NCBI RefSeq assembly: GCF_001270495.1
Contig: NZ_LGUR01000117.1
Coordinates: 124,001-188,000, forward strand
DNA from: Streptomyces viridochromogenes
Lineage (GTDB): Bacteria > Actinomycetota > Actinomycetes > Streptomycetales > Streptomycetaceae
Reading direction: 5' to 3'
Length of the DNA: 64,000 nt
Part shown: piece after piece, positions 35,020 to 43,065 of the stretch
Numbering within the stretch: the first letter of the stretch is position 1
How the letters are laid out: each line of letters opens with the position of its first letter
Position numbers and translations under genes: made by a program
The notes under the pieces: generated by a model
What the model was told of the DNA's origin: nothing
Database searches by the model: none
The model's input: the letters and a program-made list of their open reading frames with translations, nothing else

Positions 35020-35186
35020 CTAGTCCTCCGGCCCGGCGGGGTGTGTCAGGCGGGCGTCGAGGATGCCGTCACGGCGGACGAGGCCGCCCGCCGACTCCCA
35101 GGCCACTTGCCGGCTTCGTTCGCCATGCCCGTTCCGACCGCTCCGAGCACCACGCCGATCGCGCCCAGCGAAATCGGATCCATCAT
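35020..35186 (-). pseudogene. Frameshifted remnant of a small Streptomyces MDPISLGA-type protein
   Basis: From the ATG at 35183 (another ATG overlaps at 35186) the frame reads MDPISLGAIGVVLGAVGTGM then ANEAGKW. The expected continuation AWESAGGLVRRDG is encoded one frame away, so a single base has been lost near 35110. The intact family is a short membrane-proximal protein with this hydrophobic start, common in Streptomyces and of unknown function, usually preceding a larger gene that is absent here. The 34926-35266 gap otherwise appears empty. Confidence 0.55.
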
Positions 35187-35266
35187 GCCGCGCACTCCCC
35201 CGCCCGTGTCTCCACGTCACTCCCAGGTGATCAACCCTAACGGCAGGCAGGGGAGGTGACGGAGGC

Positions 35267-35716
35267 TCAGCCCCGGTTGGCGCCCTTCGCGATGCCGTAC
35301 ACCCGCTCCACCCGCAGCCGAAGCACCAGCCGCCCGTCCCGGACCATCGCCGCCCGGAAGTCCTCCCAGTCGGGATGCTCACCCAGGACGTCCCGGTAGA
35401 GGCGGACGAGCTCCTCGACCGTGGCGTCGTACGGGTCCTGAGCGACCGGCGCCAGGTCGGCCGTGCCCTCGGCGACGGTGTACGCCCGCCGGTCGGGGGT
35501 CGTGACGTGGTACGACGCCCGGGGGTCCCGGCGCAGGTTGCGGGTCTTGGCGCGGTCGTCGGTGATCGAGACGCGGATGATCCGCTCGTCGGGGTAGTAG
35601 GCGTGGCTGACGTTCGACAGCTGCGGCCGGCCGTCGCGTTTGAGGGTGACCAGCACCCCGCCGTGGCTCTCGGAGAACAGTGCGAGCAGTGCGTTCTGGG
35701 TGGCGTCCTGAGTCAT
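35267..35716 (-). CDS. PPOX-class F420-dependent oxidoreductase-like protein
   Basis: A 149-residue split-barrel flavin/deazaflavin-binding protein. GGVLVTLKRDGRPQLSNVSHAYYPDERIIRVSITDDRAKTRNLRRDPRASYHVT (about 19-72) is the classic pyridoxamine-oxidase-like core in the form seen in F420-linked members. The ATG at 35716 is 92 bases from the divergent TetR gene; twin palindromes between them suggest shared control. Cofactor F420 versus FMN cannot be settled from sequence alone. Confidence 0.82.
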   Translation of the reverse strand: MTQDATQNALLALFSESHGGVLVTLKRDGRPQLSNVSHAYYPDERIIRVSITDDRAKTRNLRRDPRASYHVTTPDRRAYTVAEGTADLAPVAQDPYDATVEELVRLYRDVLGEHPDWEDFRAAMVRDGRLVLRLRVERVYGIAKGANRG

Positions 35717-35770
35717 GTCTGGAGCAACCGCGTCGAGCGGCCTGCCCATTCCCTCCTTCGCCCGCCCAGC

Positions 35771-35809
35771 GTAGACACTGTCTACTCGATCATGGTAGAC
35801 ACTGTCTAT
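35771..35809. promoter_or_regulatory. Twin TetR operators, the second covering the regulator's start codon
   Basis: GTAGACACTGTCTAC at 35771-35785 is a perfect palindrome about a central C. GTAGACACTGTCTAT at 35795-35809 repeats it with a 24-bp period and runs into the ATG at 35808. The gene has no ribosome binding site, so the regulator mRNA is probably leaderless and transcription would start inside the second operator. Confidence 0.75.
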
Positions 35810-36386
35810 GCAGGAATCCGAATCAGGACTTCGGGCCCGGCTCATCGACGTCGGCGTGGATCTCGTGACCCGCGAGGGCGCCCAGGCGCTCACCCTGCGG
35901 GAGATCGCCCGCCGGGCCGGCGTCTCGCACGGCGCCCCGCGCCGCTACTTCGCCACCCACCTGGAGCTGCTGTCGGCCATCGCACGACGCGGGTTCGAGG
36001 AGCTGGGTCGGCGGGCGACCGCGGCGGTCGAGGACGGTACGGCGAGCCCGCGGGCCCAGGTGTCCGCGCTGGGGCGGGTCTATCTGGAGTTCGCGCTGGG
36101 CAATCGCGGCATGTACGAGCTGATGTTCCGTCACGATCTGCTGGAAAGCGGTCACCTGGGGCTGCGGGACACCAGCCTGCCGCTCTTCGGCCGCCTGGTG
36201 GAGCTGGTCGTCCAGGTGCGTCCCGACGCCGACGCCCGGCTCGTCGCGGGTGCGTTGTGGGCCAACCTGCACGGCATCGCGCAGCTGTGGGGCTGGGGAA
36301 GTCTCCAACTCGCCACGGATACGGATGACTTCGGGCCCTTGCTGCGGTCGTCCCTGGAGGCGCACCTCGGGCCGGTGGGCGAGTGA
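35808..36386 (+). CDS. TetR-family regulator
   Basis: A 192-residue regulator. Helix-turn-helix at about 8-55 (RARLIDVGVDLVTREGAQALTLREIARRAGVSHGAPRRYFATHLELL). The helical C-terminal domain is of the TetR_C type (VYLEFALGNRGMYELMFRHDLL). The ATG lies within a palindromic operator, so autorepression is very likely. The downstream MFS efflux gene begins at a GTG overlapping its stop (GTGA), and the PPOX gene is divergent; both are probable targets. Confidence 0.9.
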   Translation: MQESESGLRARLIDVGVDLVTREGAQALTLREIARRAGVSHGAPRRYFATHLELLSAIARRGFEELGRRATAAVEDGTASPRAQVSALGRVYLEFALGNRGMYELMFRHDLLESGHLGLRDTSLPLFGRLVELVVQVRPDADARLVAGALWANLHGIAQLWGWGSLQLATDTDDFGPLLRSSLEAHLGPVGE

Positions 36387-37732
36387 ACCCGCGACTCACT
36401 CTCGCGAGCAGCGTCGTCGGCGCCGTGATCGTCGCACTCGACGGGACCGTCCTGACCGTCGCCCAGCCCAGCCTGCGACGCGGCCTGGACGCCTCCTTCG
36501 CGCAGGTCCAGTGGACCAGCACCGGCTATCTGATCGCGGTGGCAAGCCTGTTGGTGTTCGCCGGGCGGCTCGGCGACCGGTACGGGCACCATCGGCTCTT
36601 CGGCATCGGCATGCTCGGCTTCGGGGCGGCGTCGGCCGGCATCGCGGTGGCGCCCGGCGTCGGCTGGGTGATCGGACTACGGGTCGTGCAGGGCGTGTTC
36701 GGTGCGCTGCTGCAACCGGCCACGCTCGGGATGCTGCGGGCCGCGTTCCCGCCCGACCGGCTGCGGGCGCCGATCGCCGTACGGACCGCCGCGATCGGGG
36801 TGGCGGCCGCCGCCGGGCCGGTGGTGGGCGGGGCGCTGGTGGCGGGGCCGGGCTGGCGCGCCGTGTTCCTGCTGAATGTCGTCCCCGCCCTCGTCCTCGG
36901 TCTGCTCGCCCTGACCGTACGGCCCCCGCGCCCACCCTCCCCGGCCCGGCTCGACCTGCCCGGAGCGCTCCTGCTCGCGGTGGCCCTGGCCTGTCTGGTC
37001 CACTCCCTCGTCGCACTGCCGGGGTGGGCCTTCACGGCCGCGACCGCCGCGGTCACCGGCGTGGCCTTCGTCCGGCACGAGCGCCGTGCCGCGAGTCCGC
37101 TGCTGCCGGTCGACGTCATCGGATCGGTGGCCGTCGGGTCGGCGCTCGGCATGTTGGTGGCCGCGTCGGCGGCGCTGTCGGGCGCGCTGTTCGTCGGCAC
37201 CTTCCTGTTGCAGGGCCCGCTCGGCCTGGACCCGTTCCGCAGCGCTCTGGTCAGCCTGCCGCTGGCCCTGCTGATGGTGGTCGCGGCGCCCACCTGCGCG
37301 GTGCTGCTGCGCCGGGCCGGGGCCCGCCGTACGACCGTGGCGGCGATGGCGGTCCTGGCGCTCGGGATCCTGGTCCTCTCCCGCGCGTCGGCCATCCCCG
37401 CCCTCTGCGCCGGGTTCGCCCTGGTGGGGGCCGGGTTCGGCACGGTGATGGTGGCGGCGACCCATGTCGTCGTACGGGAGGCCGCCATCGGGTCGGCCGG
37501 TGTGGCGGGCGGGCTTCAGCAGACCGCGATGAACGTCGGGCCCGTGCTGGGCGTGGCCGCCGCGACCGCCCTCATGGGAGCGGGGGGCGGCTCCGGGCTG
37601 CCGCTGGGTGTCTTCGCCGCCCTCGCCCTGGCCGGTGTGGCGCTGGGCCGGGGGCTGCCGGGGCGGCAGGCCACGCCGAAAGACGATCATGGCCAATCGA
37701 CGGACCGTACACGTGTTCCTGCGCGACGATGA
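36383..37732 (+). CDS. MFS drug-efflux-type transporter
   Basis: A 449-residue membrane protein with about 12-14 helices. The N-terminus VVGAVIVALDGTVLTVAQPSLRRGLDASFAQVQWTSTGYLIAVASLLVFAGRLGDRYGHHRLFGIG has the DHA2-type motif D (LDxTVxxVAxP) and motif A (GRLGDRYGH). The GTG start overlaps the TetR stop, so it is translationally coupled to its probable repressor. Substrate is unknown; proton-driven export of a toxic compound is expected. Confidence 0.88.
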   Translation: MNPRLTLASSVVGAVIVALDGTVLTVAQPSLRRGLDASFAQVQWTSTGYLIAVASLLVFAGRLGDRYGHHRLFGIGMLGFGAASAGIAVAPGVGWVIGLRVVQGVFGALLQPATLGMLRAAFPPDRLRAPIAVRTAAIGVAAAAGPVVGGALVAGPGWRAVFLLNVVPALVLGLLALTVRPPRPPSPARLDLPGALLLAVALACLVHSLVALPGWAFTAATAAVTGVAFVRHERRAASPLLPVDVIGSVAVGSALGMLVAASAALSGALFVGTFLLQGPLGLDPFRSALVSLPLALLMVVAAPTCAVLLRRAGARRTTVAAMAVLALGILVLSRASAIPALCAGFALVGAGFGTVMVAATHVVVREAAIGSAGVAGGLQQTAMNVGPVLGVAAATALMGAGGGSGLPLGVFAALALAGVALGRGLPGRQATPKDDHGQSTDRTRVPARR

Positions 37733-37798
37733 GATCAGAGGCCGTTCCGCCGGGGTATGCCGGAGCGCACCCTCGTCGTACGTATTCGGAGGAGAACG

Positions 37799-39031
37799 AT
37801 GGCACTGCTGACACAAGAGGTCGACCCGGGTGAGGTCGGGCTGGACGCGAAGGCGCTGGACCGCCTCGACCAGCATTTCGCCCACTATGTCGACGAGGGG
37901 CGGATACCCGGCTACCTGGTGTCCGTGGCCCGTGGCGGTCGCGTCGCCCACCTCACCACCCACGGCCATCGGGACCTCGCGGCGGGGCTGCCCGTCGAGG
38001 CCGACACGCTGTGGCGGATCTACTCCATGACCAAGCCGGTCACCTCGGTGGCCGCGCTGCTGCTGGTGGAGGAGGGCAAGCTGTCGCTCGACGACCCGGT
38101 GGGCAGCCACCTGCCCGCCTTCGCCGAGCCCCGGGTGTATGTCAGCGGATCCGGCGCCGACACGGTGACCCGCCCCGCCGAGGGACCGATGACCGTCCGG
38201 CACCTGATGACCCATACGGCCGGACTGACCTTCGCCTTCTACCACACCCACCCCGTCGACGCCCTGTACCGCGACGCCAACCTGGAGTCGGCCGTGCTGC
38301 CCGGCTCCGACCTGGCCAGGACGGTCGACGTGTACGCGAGCCTGCCGTTGCAGTTCGAGCCGGGCACGCAGTGGAACTACTCGGTCGCCACGAACGTCCT
38401 GGGCCGGGTCATCGAGGTGGTGTCCGGGCAGCCGCTCGACGCGTTCTTCGCCGAGCGGATCTTCGGGCCGCTCGGGATGACCGACGCCGGGTTCTGTGTG
38501 AGCGACGAACAGGCGGGGAGGCTTTCGGAGTTGTACGGCGAGACCGACGGCGGCGGCATCGAGCCGATCCCCGGGCTCCCGCTGCGCGGCCGGCCCCGCT
38601 TCCTGTCCGGCAGCGGCGGTATGGCCGCCTCCGCGCACGACGTCCATCGCTTCATGGAGCTGCTGCGCCGCCGCGGCGAGCTCGACGGCACCCGGCTGCT
38701 GGCCCCCGAGACCGTGGACCTGATGACGTCCAACCACCTCCCGGGCGGCGCCGACCTGCGGGCCTTCGGCAGTCGCCCCGCCCATGACGAGGCCGGCAAC
38801 GACGGCATGGGCTTCGGCCTCGGTGTCTCGGTGGTGATCGACCCGACACGGACGAAGGCCCCGACCGTCCTCGGCGCCTACGGCTGGAGCGGGGTGGCGA
38901 CCACCACGTTCTGGGTCGACCCGCGCCACGACCTGACGGTGCAGTTCATGACGCAGGTGCGGCCCAGAACCTCGCACACACTGTTCCAGGACCTCAAGCG
39001 GCTCGTGAACGAGGCCGTCACGGACTCCTGA
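37799..39031 (+). CDS. Serine hydrolase, beta-lactamase/class C family
   Basis: A 410-residue protein without a signal peptide, so probably cytoplasmic. The nucleophile motif is SMTK (Ser76, Lys79), and the Tyr motif is WNYSVATNVLGRVIEV with Tyr-Ser rather than Tyr-x-Asn exactly. The third motif is probably YGWSGVATT near the C-terminus. This fits esterase/beta-lactamase-like (EstB/LipL) enzymes that act on esters or small amides. The ATG follows GGAGGAG closely. It stands downstream of the efflux gene, 66 bases away. Confidence 0.88.
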   Translation: MALLTQEVDPGEVGLDAKALDRLDQHFAHYVDEGRIPGYLVSVARGGRVAHLTTHGHRDLAAGLPVEADTLWRIYSMTKPVTSVAALLLVEEGKLSLDDPVGSHLPAFAEPRVYVSGSGADTVTRPAEGPMTVRHLMTHTAGLTFAFYHTHPVDALYRDANLESAVLPGSDLARTVDVYASLPLQFEPGTQWNYSVATNVLGRVIEVVSGQPLDAFFAERIFGPLGMTDAGFCVSDEQAGRLSELYGETDGGGIEPIPGLPLRGRPRFLSGSGGMAASAHDVHRFMELLRRRGELDGTRLLAPETVDLMTSNHLPGGADLRAFGSRPAHDEAGNDGMGFGLGVSVVIDPTRTKAPTVLGAYGWSGVATTTFWVDPRHDLTVQFMTQVRPRTSHTLFQDLKRLVNEAVTDS

Positions 39032-39043
39032 GAACGCTGCCGG

Positions 39044-40207
39044 TCACTGGTCCACGCGCAAGGTGAACTCCACTCCTTCCAGGGCGAGTTCACGCAACCA
39101 CTCCTCCGAGCGGGCCGCCGTCCCGGCGGCGCGGTTCAGGCCCGCCGGCAGGGAGCCGTCCAGGATGTGGCGGACGCCCAGGGCGAGGGGACGGGAGACG
39201 CAGCGGGCCATCGCGCTCTCCTCCGCGTCCCCCACCAGGTCGAGCAGGTAACTGCCGGACCACGTCCGCCCGCCCCCGCCGCGCACGTCCAGCGACACGG
39301 CGAGGACGACACGATCGCGGTCGGCGTCCGTCGTGGGGTAGGTGGCCGCCAACTCGCCTGCCAGTGCGGCGATTCGGGCATCGTCACCGGCCTTCAGTTC
39401 CTCGAAGACGGCGTCCCAGGCGCGCAGCCAGCCCGCCAGGCGCAGGGTGCCGCGCACAAAGGCCTGCGGCTTCCATGTGTCCGGCAGCCCGTACTGCTCG
39501 ACGAACGGAACGCTGTCGCGGTTGGGGTAGACCTCGAAGGCCTCACCGTCGACGACATGCCGCCGCGTCGCCTCCCACGGCCGCTCGGCGACGGTCTCGG
39601 CGCCGTCCCGGATGTAACGGGCCGGTGAGCGCAGGGCGTTGAGCACGCCGGCGGGCGCCCAGCTGAAGCGGTACCTGAAGTCGTTCGGGACGGCGGGGAC
39701 ACCGCCGCAGTACGAGGTGAGGCTGTACGAGGCCGCCGTGTCGTCACCGACGGCCTCCCGGGCACGGCCGACGAGGCAGTGGGCGAAGAGGTGGTCGATG
39801 CCCGGGTCGAGGCCGGCTTCGGTGAGGACGACGAGCCCGGCCGCCGCGGCCGCGGGCACCTGTCCGAGAACGGCGTCCGACACATAGCTGGAGCAGGCGA
39901 AGTGCGCCTCCTGCCGGACGCAGGCCGCCAGGATCCCGGCGTGCTCCGGTGCGGGCAGCATCGATACGACGATGTCGCCGGGCGCCAGTTCGGCGGTGAG
40001 CGCGGGAAGCGTGTAGGCGCGGGGCTCGGCGCGTCCGGTGAGGCCCAGTCCGGCCAGGGCGTCGGCGGCGCGCTCCTCGGTACGGTGCCACAGCCGTACC
40101 CGGTCGGCCGTGTCGCACAGCCGGGCCAGGCCGCTGCCCGTGGACAGTCCGGCGCCGACCCAGTGGACGGTGCCGCTCGCGGGAAGCCGCGCGGGGCGGT
40201 CAGGCAT
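39044..40207 (-). CDS. Saccharopine dehydrogenase family protein (glutamate-forming type)
   Basis: A 387-residue protein. The Rossmann loop is VHWVGAGLSTGSGLARLCD (about 14-32), followed by the family middle segment LTEAGLDPGIDHLFAHCLV and YCGGVPAVPNDFRYRFSWAPAGVLNALRSPARYI, which characterise Lys9/SDH enzymes that split saccharopine to aminoadipate semialdehyde and glutamate. The ATG at 40207 lies eight bases inside the preceding gene and follows GGGGAG. It is the last gene of the ribA - OCD - FAD enzyme - LYS1-like operon. Confidence 0.86.
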   Translation of the reverse strand: MPDRPARLPASGTVHWVGAGLSTGSGLARLCDTADRVRLWHRTEERAADALAGLGLTGRAEPRAYTLPALTAELAPGDIVVSMLPAPEHAGILAACVRQEAHFACSSYVSDAVLGQVPAAAAAGLVVLTEAGLDPGIDHLFAHCLVGRAREAVGDDTAASYSLTSYCGGVPAVPNDFRYRFSWAPAGVLNALRSPARYIRDGAETVAERPWEATRRHVVDGEAFEVYPNRDSVPFVEQYGLPDTWKPQAFVRGTLRLAGWLRAWDAVFEELKAGDDARIAALAGELAATYPTTDADRDRVVLAVSLDVRGGGGRTWSGSYLLDLVGDAEESAMARCVSRPLALGVRHILDGSLPAGLNRAAGTAARSEEWLRELALEGVEFTLRVDQ

Positions 40208-41261
40208 GACGGAACTCCCCTTCCGCGACGCCGAGTTCACGGCAGGTGTGGTGGAACCGTTCCAGACAGCGCCCCCAGGGGCCGCCCGTCTCGAAGTCCA
40301 GCAGCTGAGGCAGCAGCGCCGCGGAGAAGTCGGTGCTGGACTCGCGGGGCAGCAGGGAGGGCAGGTTGTCGATGGCGATCAGGTCGAGCGGGGGTTCCTT
40401 GCGCAACCGGCGGACGGGATCGGTCCAGTCGGTGGTGCGGTCGTAGACCGGCAGGACGTTCAGGGGGGAACCGACGTCGACGGTGACGTCGCAGAGGGTG
40501 CGCAGTCGGCGGGCCGGGTCGTCGAGGTCCTGCTCGCGGAGGAAGGGCGGGACGGGGGTGGTGGCGAGGACGGCGTTCACCGTCACGTCGTGCGCCAGCA
40601 GAGCCGGCCGGTCCACTTCCCGGGTCTCGGCGAGGTCCCAGGGGGTGGCCTCGACCCCTGCGGTCAGGAACGCGAGGCGCGCTCCCCGGCCGCTGCGCCC
40701 CAGGGCGCCGATCACGAGCGCGGTGAACTCCTCGTCATCGGGGCCCGGTTGGAGGGTCTCGTCCAGTTCTTCCTTCGTCGTGGGCGTCAGCGGTGCGACG
40801 AGCTTCCCGCGGTGCTGGAGGACGGCCAGGGCGGCACCGAGGTAGCCGGCCCAGAAGCCGAACGCGGCGAGGCGCCGGCCGTCGTCGTCCACCAGGTACT
40901 CCAGGTCGAGGAGTGCCCCACCGCCCGCCGCGAAGCGCCGGAGCAGGTCCTCGGCGCCGGGCTGTTGCTTGTAGGCGTGCCCGAAGAAGATGTGCCGGTG
41001 GGTGAGTTCGCCCGGCTGCTCCGGGAGTTCCTTGAGTCCGATGACGACGGCCTGCCCGGGCGCCGACACCCACGACCCGGCGGGGACGACCCGGCAGCCG
41101 ACGGCCTCGTACTCCTCGACGGGGAAGATCCGCTGCGGGGACTCCTCGACGGTGAGCGTCACCCCGCTCTCGACGAGCCGCCGTGCGTCGGACGGCACGA
41201 TCGGGGTGCGTCGCTCCGTGGAACGGACCTCGTGGCGCAGCCACAGGTGGAGATCGGTCAT
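40200..41261 (-). CDS. Saccharopine dehydrogenase, LYS1-like (lysine-forming type)
   Basis: A 353-residue protein related to NAD-dependent saccharopine dehydrogenase and the LKR half of LKR/SDH. The N-terminal alanine-dehydrogenase-like domain is clear (LWLRHEVRSTERRTPIVPSDARRLVESGVTLTVEES), with VIGLKELPEQPGELTHRHIFFGHAYK (about 92-117). The NAD domain includes VIGALGRSGRGA. It would couple lysine and 2-oxoglutarate to saccharopine or the reverse. It overlaps the FAD oxidoreductase upstream by four bases (ATGA) and the Lys9-like gene downstream by eight. Both saccharopine steps in one bacterial operon are uncommon. Confidence 0.87.
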   Translation of the reverse strand: MTDLHLWLRHEVRSTERRTPIVPSDARRLVESGVTLTVEESPQRIFPVEEYEAVGCRVVPAGSWVSAPGQAVVIGLKELPEQPGELTHRHIFFGHAYKQQPGAEDLLRRFAAGGGALLDLEYLVDDDGRRLAAFGFWAGYLGAALAVLQHRGKLVAPLTPTTKEELDETLQPGPDDEEFTALVIGALGRSGRGARLAFLTAGVEATPWDLAETREVDRPALLAHDVTVNAVLATTPVPPFLREQDLDDPARRLRTLCDVTVDVGSPLNVLPVYDRTTDWTDPVRRLRKEPPLDLIAIDNLPSLLPRESSTDFSAALLPQLLDFETGGPWGRCLERFHHTCRELGVAEGEFRHA

Positions 41262-42403
41262 ACGCGGTTGGCCTCCGGGCGCTGGGCGTCGGCCGCGAAC
41301 CGGCCGGCGCTCAAGGGGGTGACGTCCACGAAGGGTACGCGGCCGAGGTACAAGTCGCGGACGACCTCGCCGACGGCCGGGCCCTGCAGAAAGCCGTGGC
41401 CGGAGAAGCCGGTCGCGTAGAGGAAGCGGGAGACCGAAGTCGCCTCGCCGATCAGGGCGTTGTGGTCCGGCGTGACCTCGTACAGGCCCGCCCATCCTCC
41501 CGTGCGGCGCAGGTCGAGCAGGGCGGGTGCGCGGCGTTCCATGGCCTCGGTGAGGCGGGGGATCCAGCGGTCGTGGGTGTCGGTGGCGAAGCCGGGACGC
41601 TCGTCGGGGTCGGACATGCCGAGGAGGAGTCCGGGGCCCTCGGTGTGGAAGTAGAGGCTGGTGGTGAAGTCGATGGTCATGGGCAGGCGCGGCGGCAGTC
41701 CGGCGACGGGTTCGGTGACCGCGATCTGGCGGCGCAGCGGCACCACGGGCAGGTCCACGCCGGCCATCGCGCCGACCGCCCGCGACCAGGGGCCGGCCGC
41801 GCAGATCACCGTGTCGGTGGCGATGCGGCCGAGGGTCGTCGTGACGGCGGTGATCCGGTCTCCGTGCAGTTCGATGCCGGTGACGTCGTTGTGGCGTAAG
41901 ATCCGCGCCCCGTACTGGCGGGCGGCGGACGCGTAGCCGTGGACGACGGATTCGGGGGTGCAGTGGCCGTCGTCCGGGGAGTACGCGGCCGCCAGCAGTC
42001 CGTCGGTGCTGATCAGCGGGGACAACCTGCGCGCCTCGGCGGGGTCGATCATCCGGCTCGGCACGCCGAGGGAGTTCTGGAGCCGGACGCCCGCCTCGAA
42101 GCCGGCGACCTCCTCCGGAGTCGAGAGGAGGAACAGATAGCCGACCCGGTGCAGCCCGATGTCGTAGCCGGTCTCCTCCTCGAACCGCCCGAACGCCTCC
42201 AGACTCCGCGCCCCCAGCCGCACGTTGAGCTCGTCGGAGAACTGCGCCCGCACCCCGCCGGCCGCCTTGGACGTGGACCCGGACGCGAGCTCGTCCCGCT
42301 CGACCAGGACGACGTCCCGTACGCCCGCCCGGGCGAGGTGGTAGGCGATGCTGGTGCCCATCACACCGCCGCCGATGACGACGACGCTCGCATGGGTGTT
42401 CAC
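41258..42403 (-). CDS. FAD-dependent amine/amino-acid oxidoreductase (DAO family)
   Basis: A 381-residue flavoprotein with the dinucleotide motif VVVIGGGVMGTSIAYHLARAGVRDVVLVERDELASGSTSKAAGGVRAQFSDELN, typical of sarcosine/glycine-oxidase-like enzymes. The C-terminal flavin motif is FLYATGFSGHGFLQGPAVGEVV. The GTG at 42403 follows GAGGAGG. Its place in a saccharopine operon suggests oxidation of an amine such as a lysine derivative or pipecolate, but the substrate is not fixed by sequence. It overlaps its neighbours by four bases on both sides. Confidence 0.88.
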   Translation of the reverse strand: MNTHASVVVIGGGVMGTSIAYHLARAGVRDVVLVERDELASGSTSKAAGGVRAQFSDELNVRLGARSLEAFGRFEEETGYDIGLHRVGYLFLLSTPEEVAGFEAGVRLQNSLGVPSRMIDPAEARRLSPLISTDGLLAAAYSPDDGHCTPESVVHGYASAARQYGARILRHNDVTGIELHGDRITAVTTTLGRIATDTVICAAGPWSRAVGAMAGVDLPVVPLRRQIAVTEPVAGLPPRLPMTIDFTTSLYFHTEGPGLLLGMSDPDERPGFATDTHDRWIPRLTEAMERRAPALLDLRRTGGWAGLYEVTPDHNALIGEATSVSRFLYATGFSGHGFLQGPAVGEVVRDLYLGRVPFVDVTPLSAGRFAADAQRPEANRV

Positions 42404-43032
42404 GGCCGCACCTCCTCGGCCGGCTCCACCGCGGCTCCGTCGCCGGGCCACTCCCGGAGGCCGGCCCGGACGCCGACGGTCGCGATGCGCCGGCGCTCTG
42501 CCCCGCCGGCCCCGATGCCCTTGCGTGTGGTCACTGACCCACCTTCCCGGCCGTAGTAGACGATTTCGCCGGGTGCCGTCCGGGCGGGGCGCCGGCCGGT
42601 GAGTACGGCTCCCAGCCCGACCAGACCGTCGGGTGTCAGCAACCCCGCGCCGAGGGCGTCCATCACCGGCCCGGCTCGAACGACCCCACTCTGACCACCG
42701 AGCACCCGGGAGCCAGCCACCGCGCTGCCGACGGCCGCGCGCGGCGTCGTGACGGCCGTGCCGTCCATGACCGCGGCCAGGCGCCCGGTGACCGGGTCGA
42801 GCACGGTGATGACGGCGTGGACGGTGGGCAGGCCCGACGCCGCGTTGCCCGGGTTGACGCTGCCGATCTTCGCGACGGCCCCGGTGTCCGCCGACAGCCG
42901 GGACGGATACGCGAAGACCACGCTGTCGTCGGAGCGGCTCGGGTGCGTGTTCTTCCCTGGCAGGTCGGCCGCGTCGAGGTCGGGCAGGTGTGCCACCTGG
43001 TCTCCGGAGAGGAAGAGGACGTCGTCGGTCAT
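42400..43032 (-). CDS. Ornithine cyclodeaminase/mu-crystallin-like protein lacking the NAD domain
   Basis: A 210-residue protein. Residues about 55-100 match the family (GSVNPGNAASGLPTVHAVITVLDPVTGRLAAVMDGTAVTTPRAA). It then jumps to the C-terminal part (VMDALGAGLLTPDGLVGLGAVLTGRRPARTAPGEIVYYGREGGSVTTRK). Normal members are about 320 residues; the roughly 100-residue Rossmann NAD-binding core is absent, and the N-terminus is also short. The frame is intact, begins 33 bases after ribA, and overlaps the FAD gene by four bases. Either a decayed gene or a retained remnant acting without NAD. Confidence 0.7.
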   Translation of the reverse strand: MTDDVLFLSGDQVAHLPDLDAADLPGKNTHPSRSDDSVVFAYPSRLSADTGAVAKIGSVNPGNAASGLPTVHAVITVLDPVTGRLAAVMDGTAVTTPRAAVGSAVAGSRVLGGQSGVVRAGPVMDALGAGLLTPDGLVGLGAVLTGRRPARTAPGEIVYYGREGGSVTTRKGIGAGGAERRRIATVGVRAGLREWPGDGAAVEPAEEVRP

Positions 43033-43065
43033 TCCCCCTTCCTGTCCGGACGGGCCCGGCCGCAA

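Noticed and set aside
37689..37811. A 40-codon plus-strand ORF overlapping the MFS efflux gene and the serine hydrolase gene
   Set aside because: It overlaps both neighbours, has no ribosome binding site, and lies in frame-shifted coding sequence of the efflux gene.
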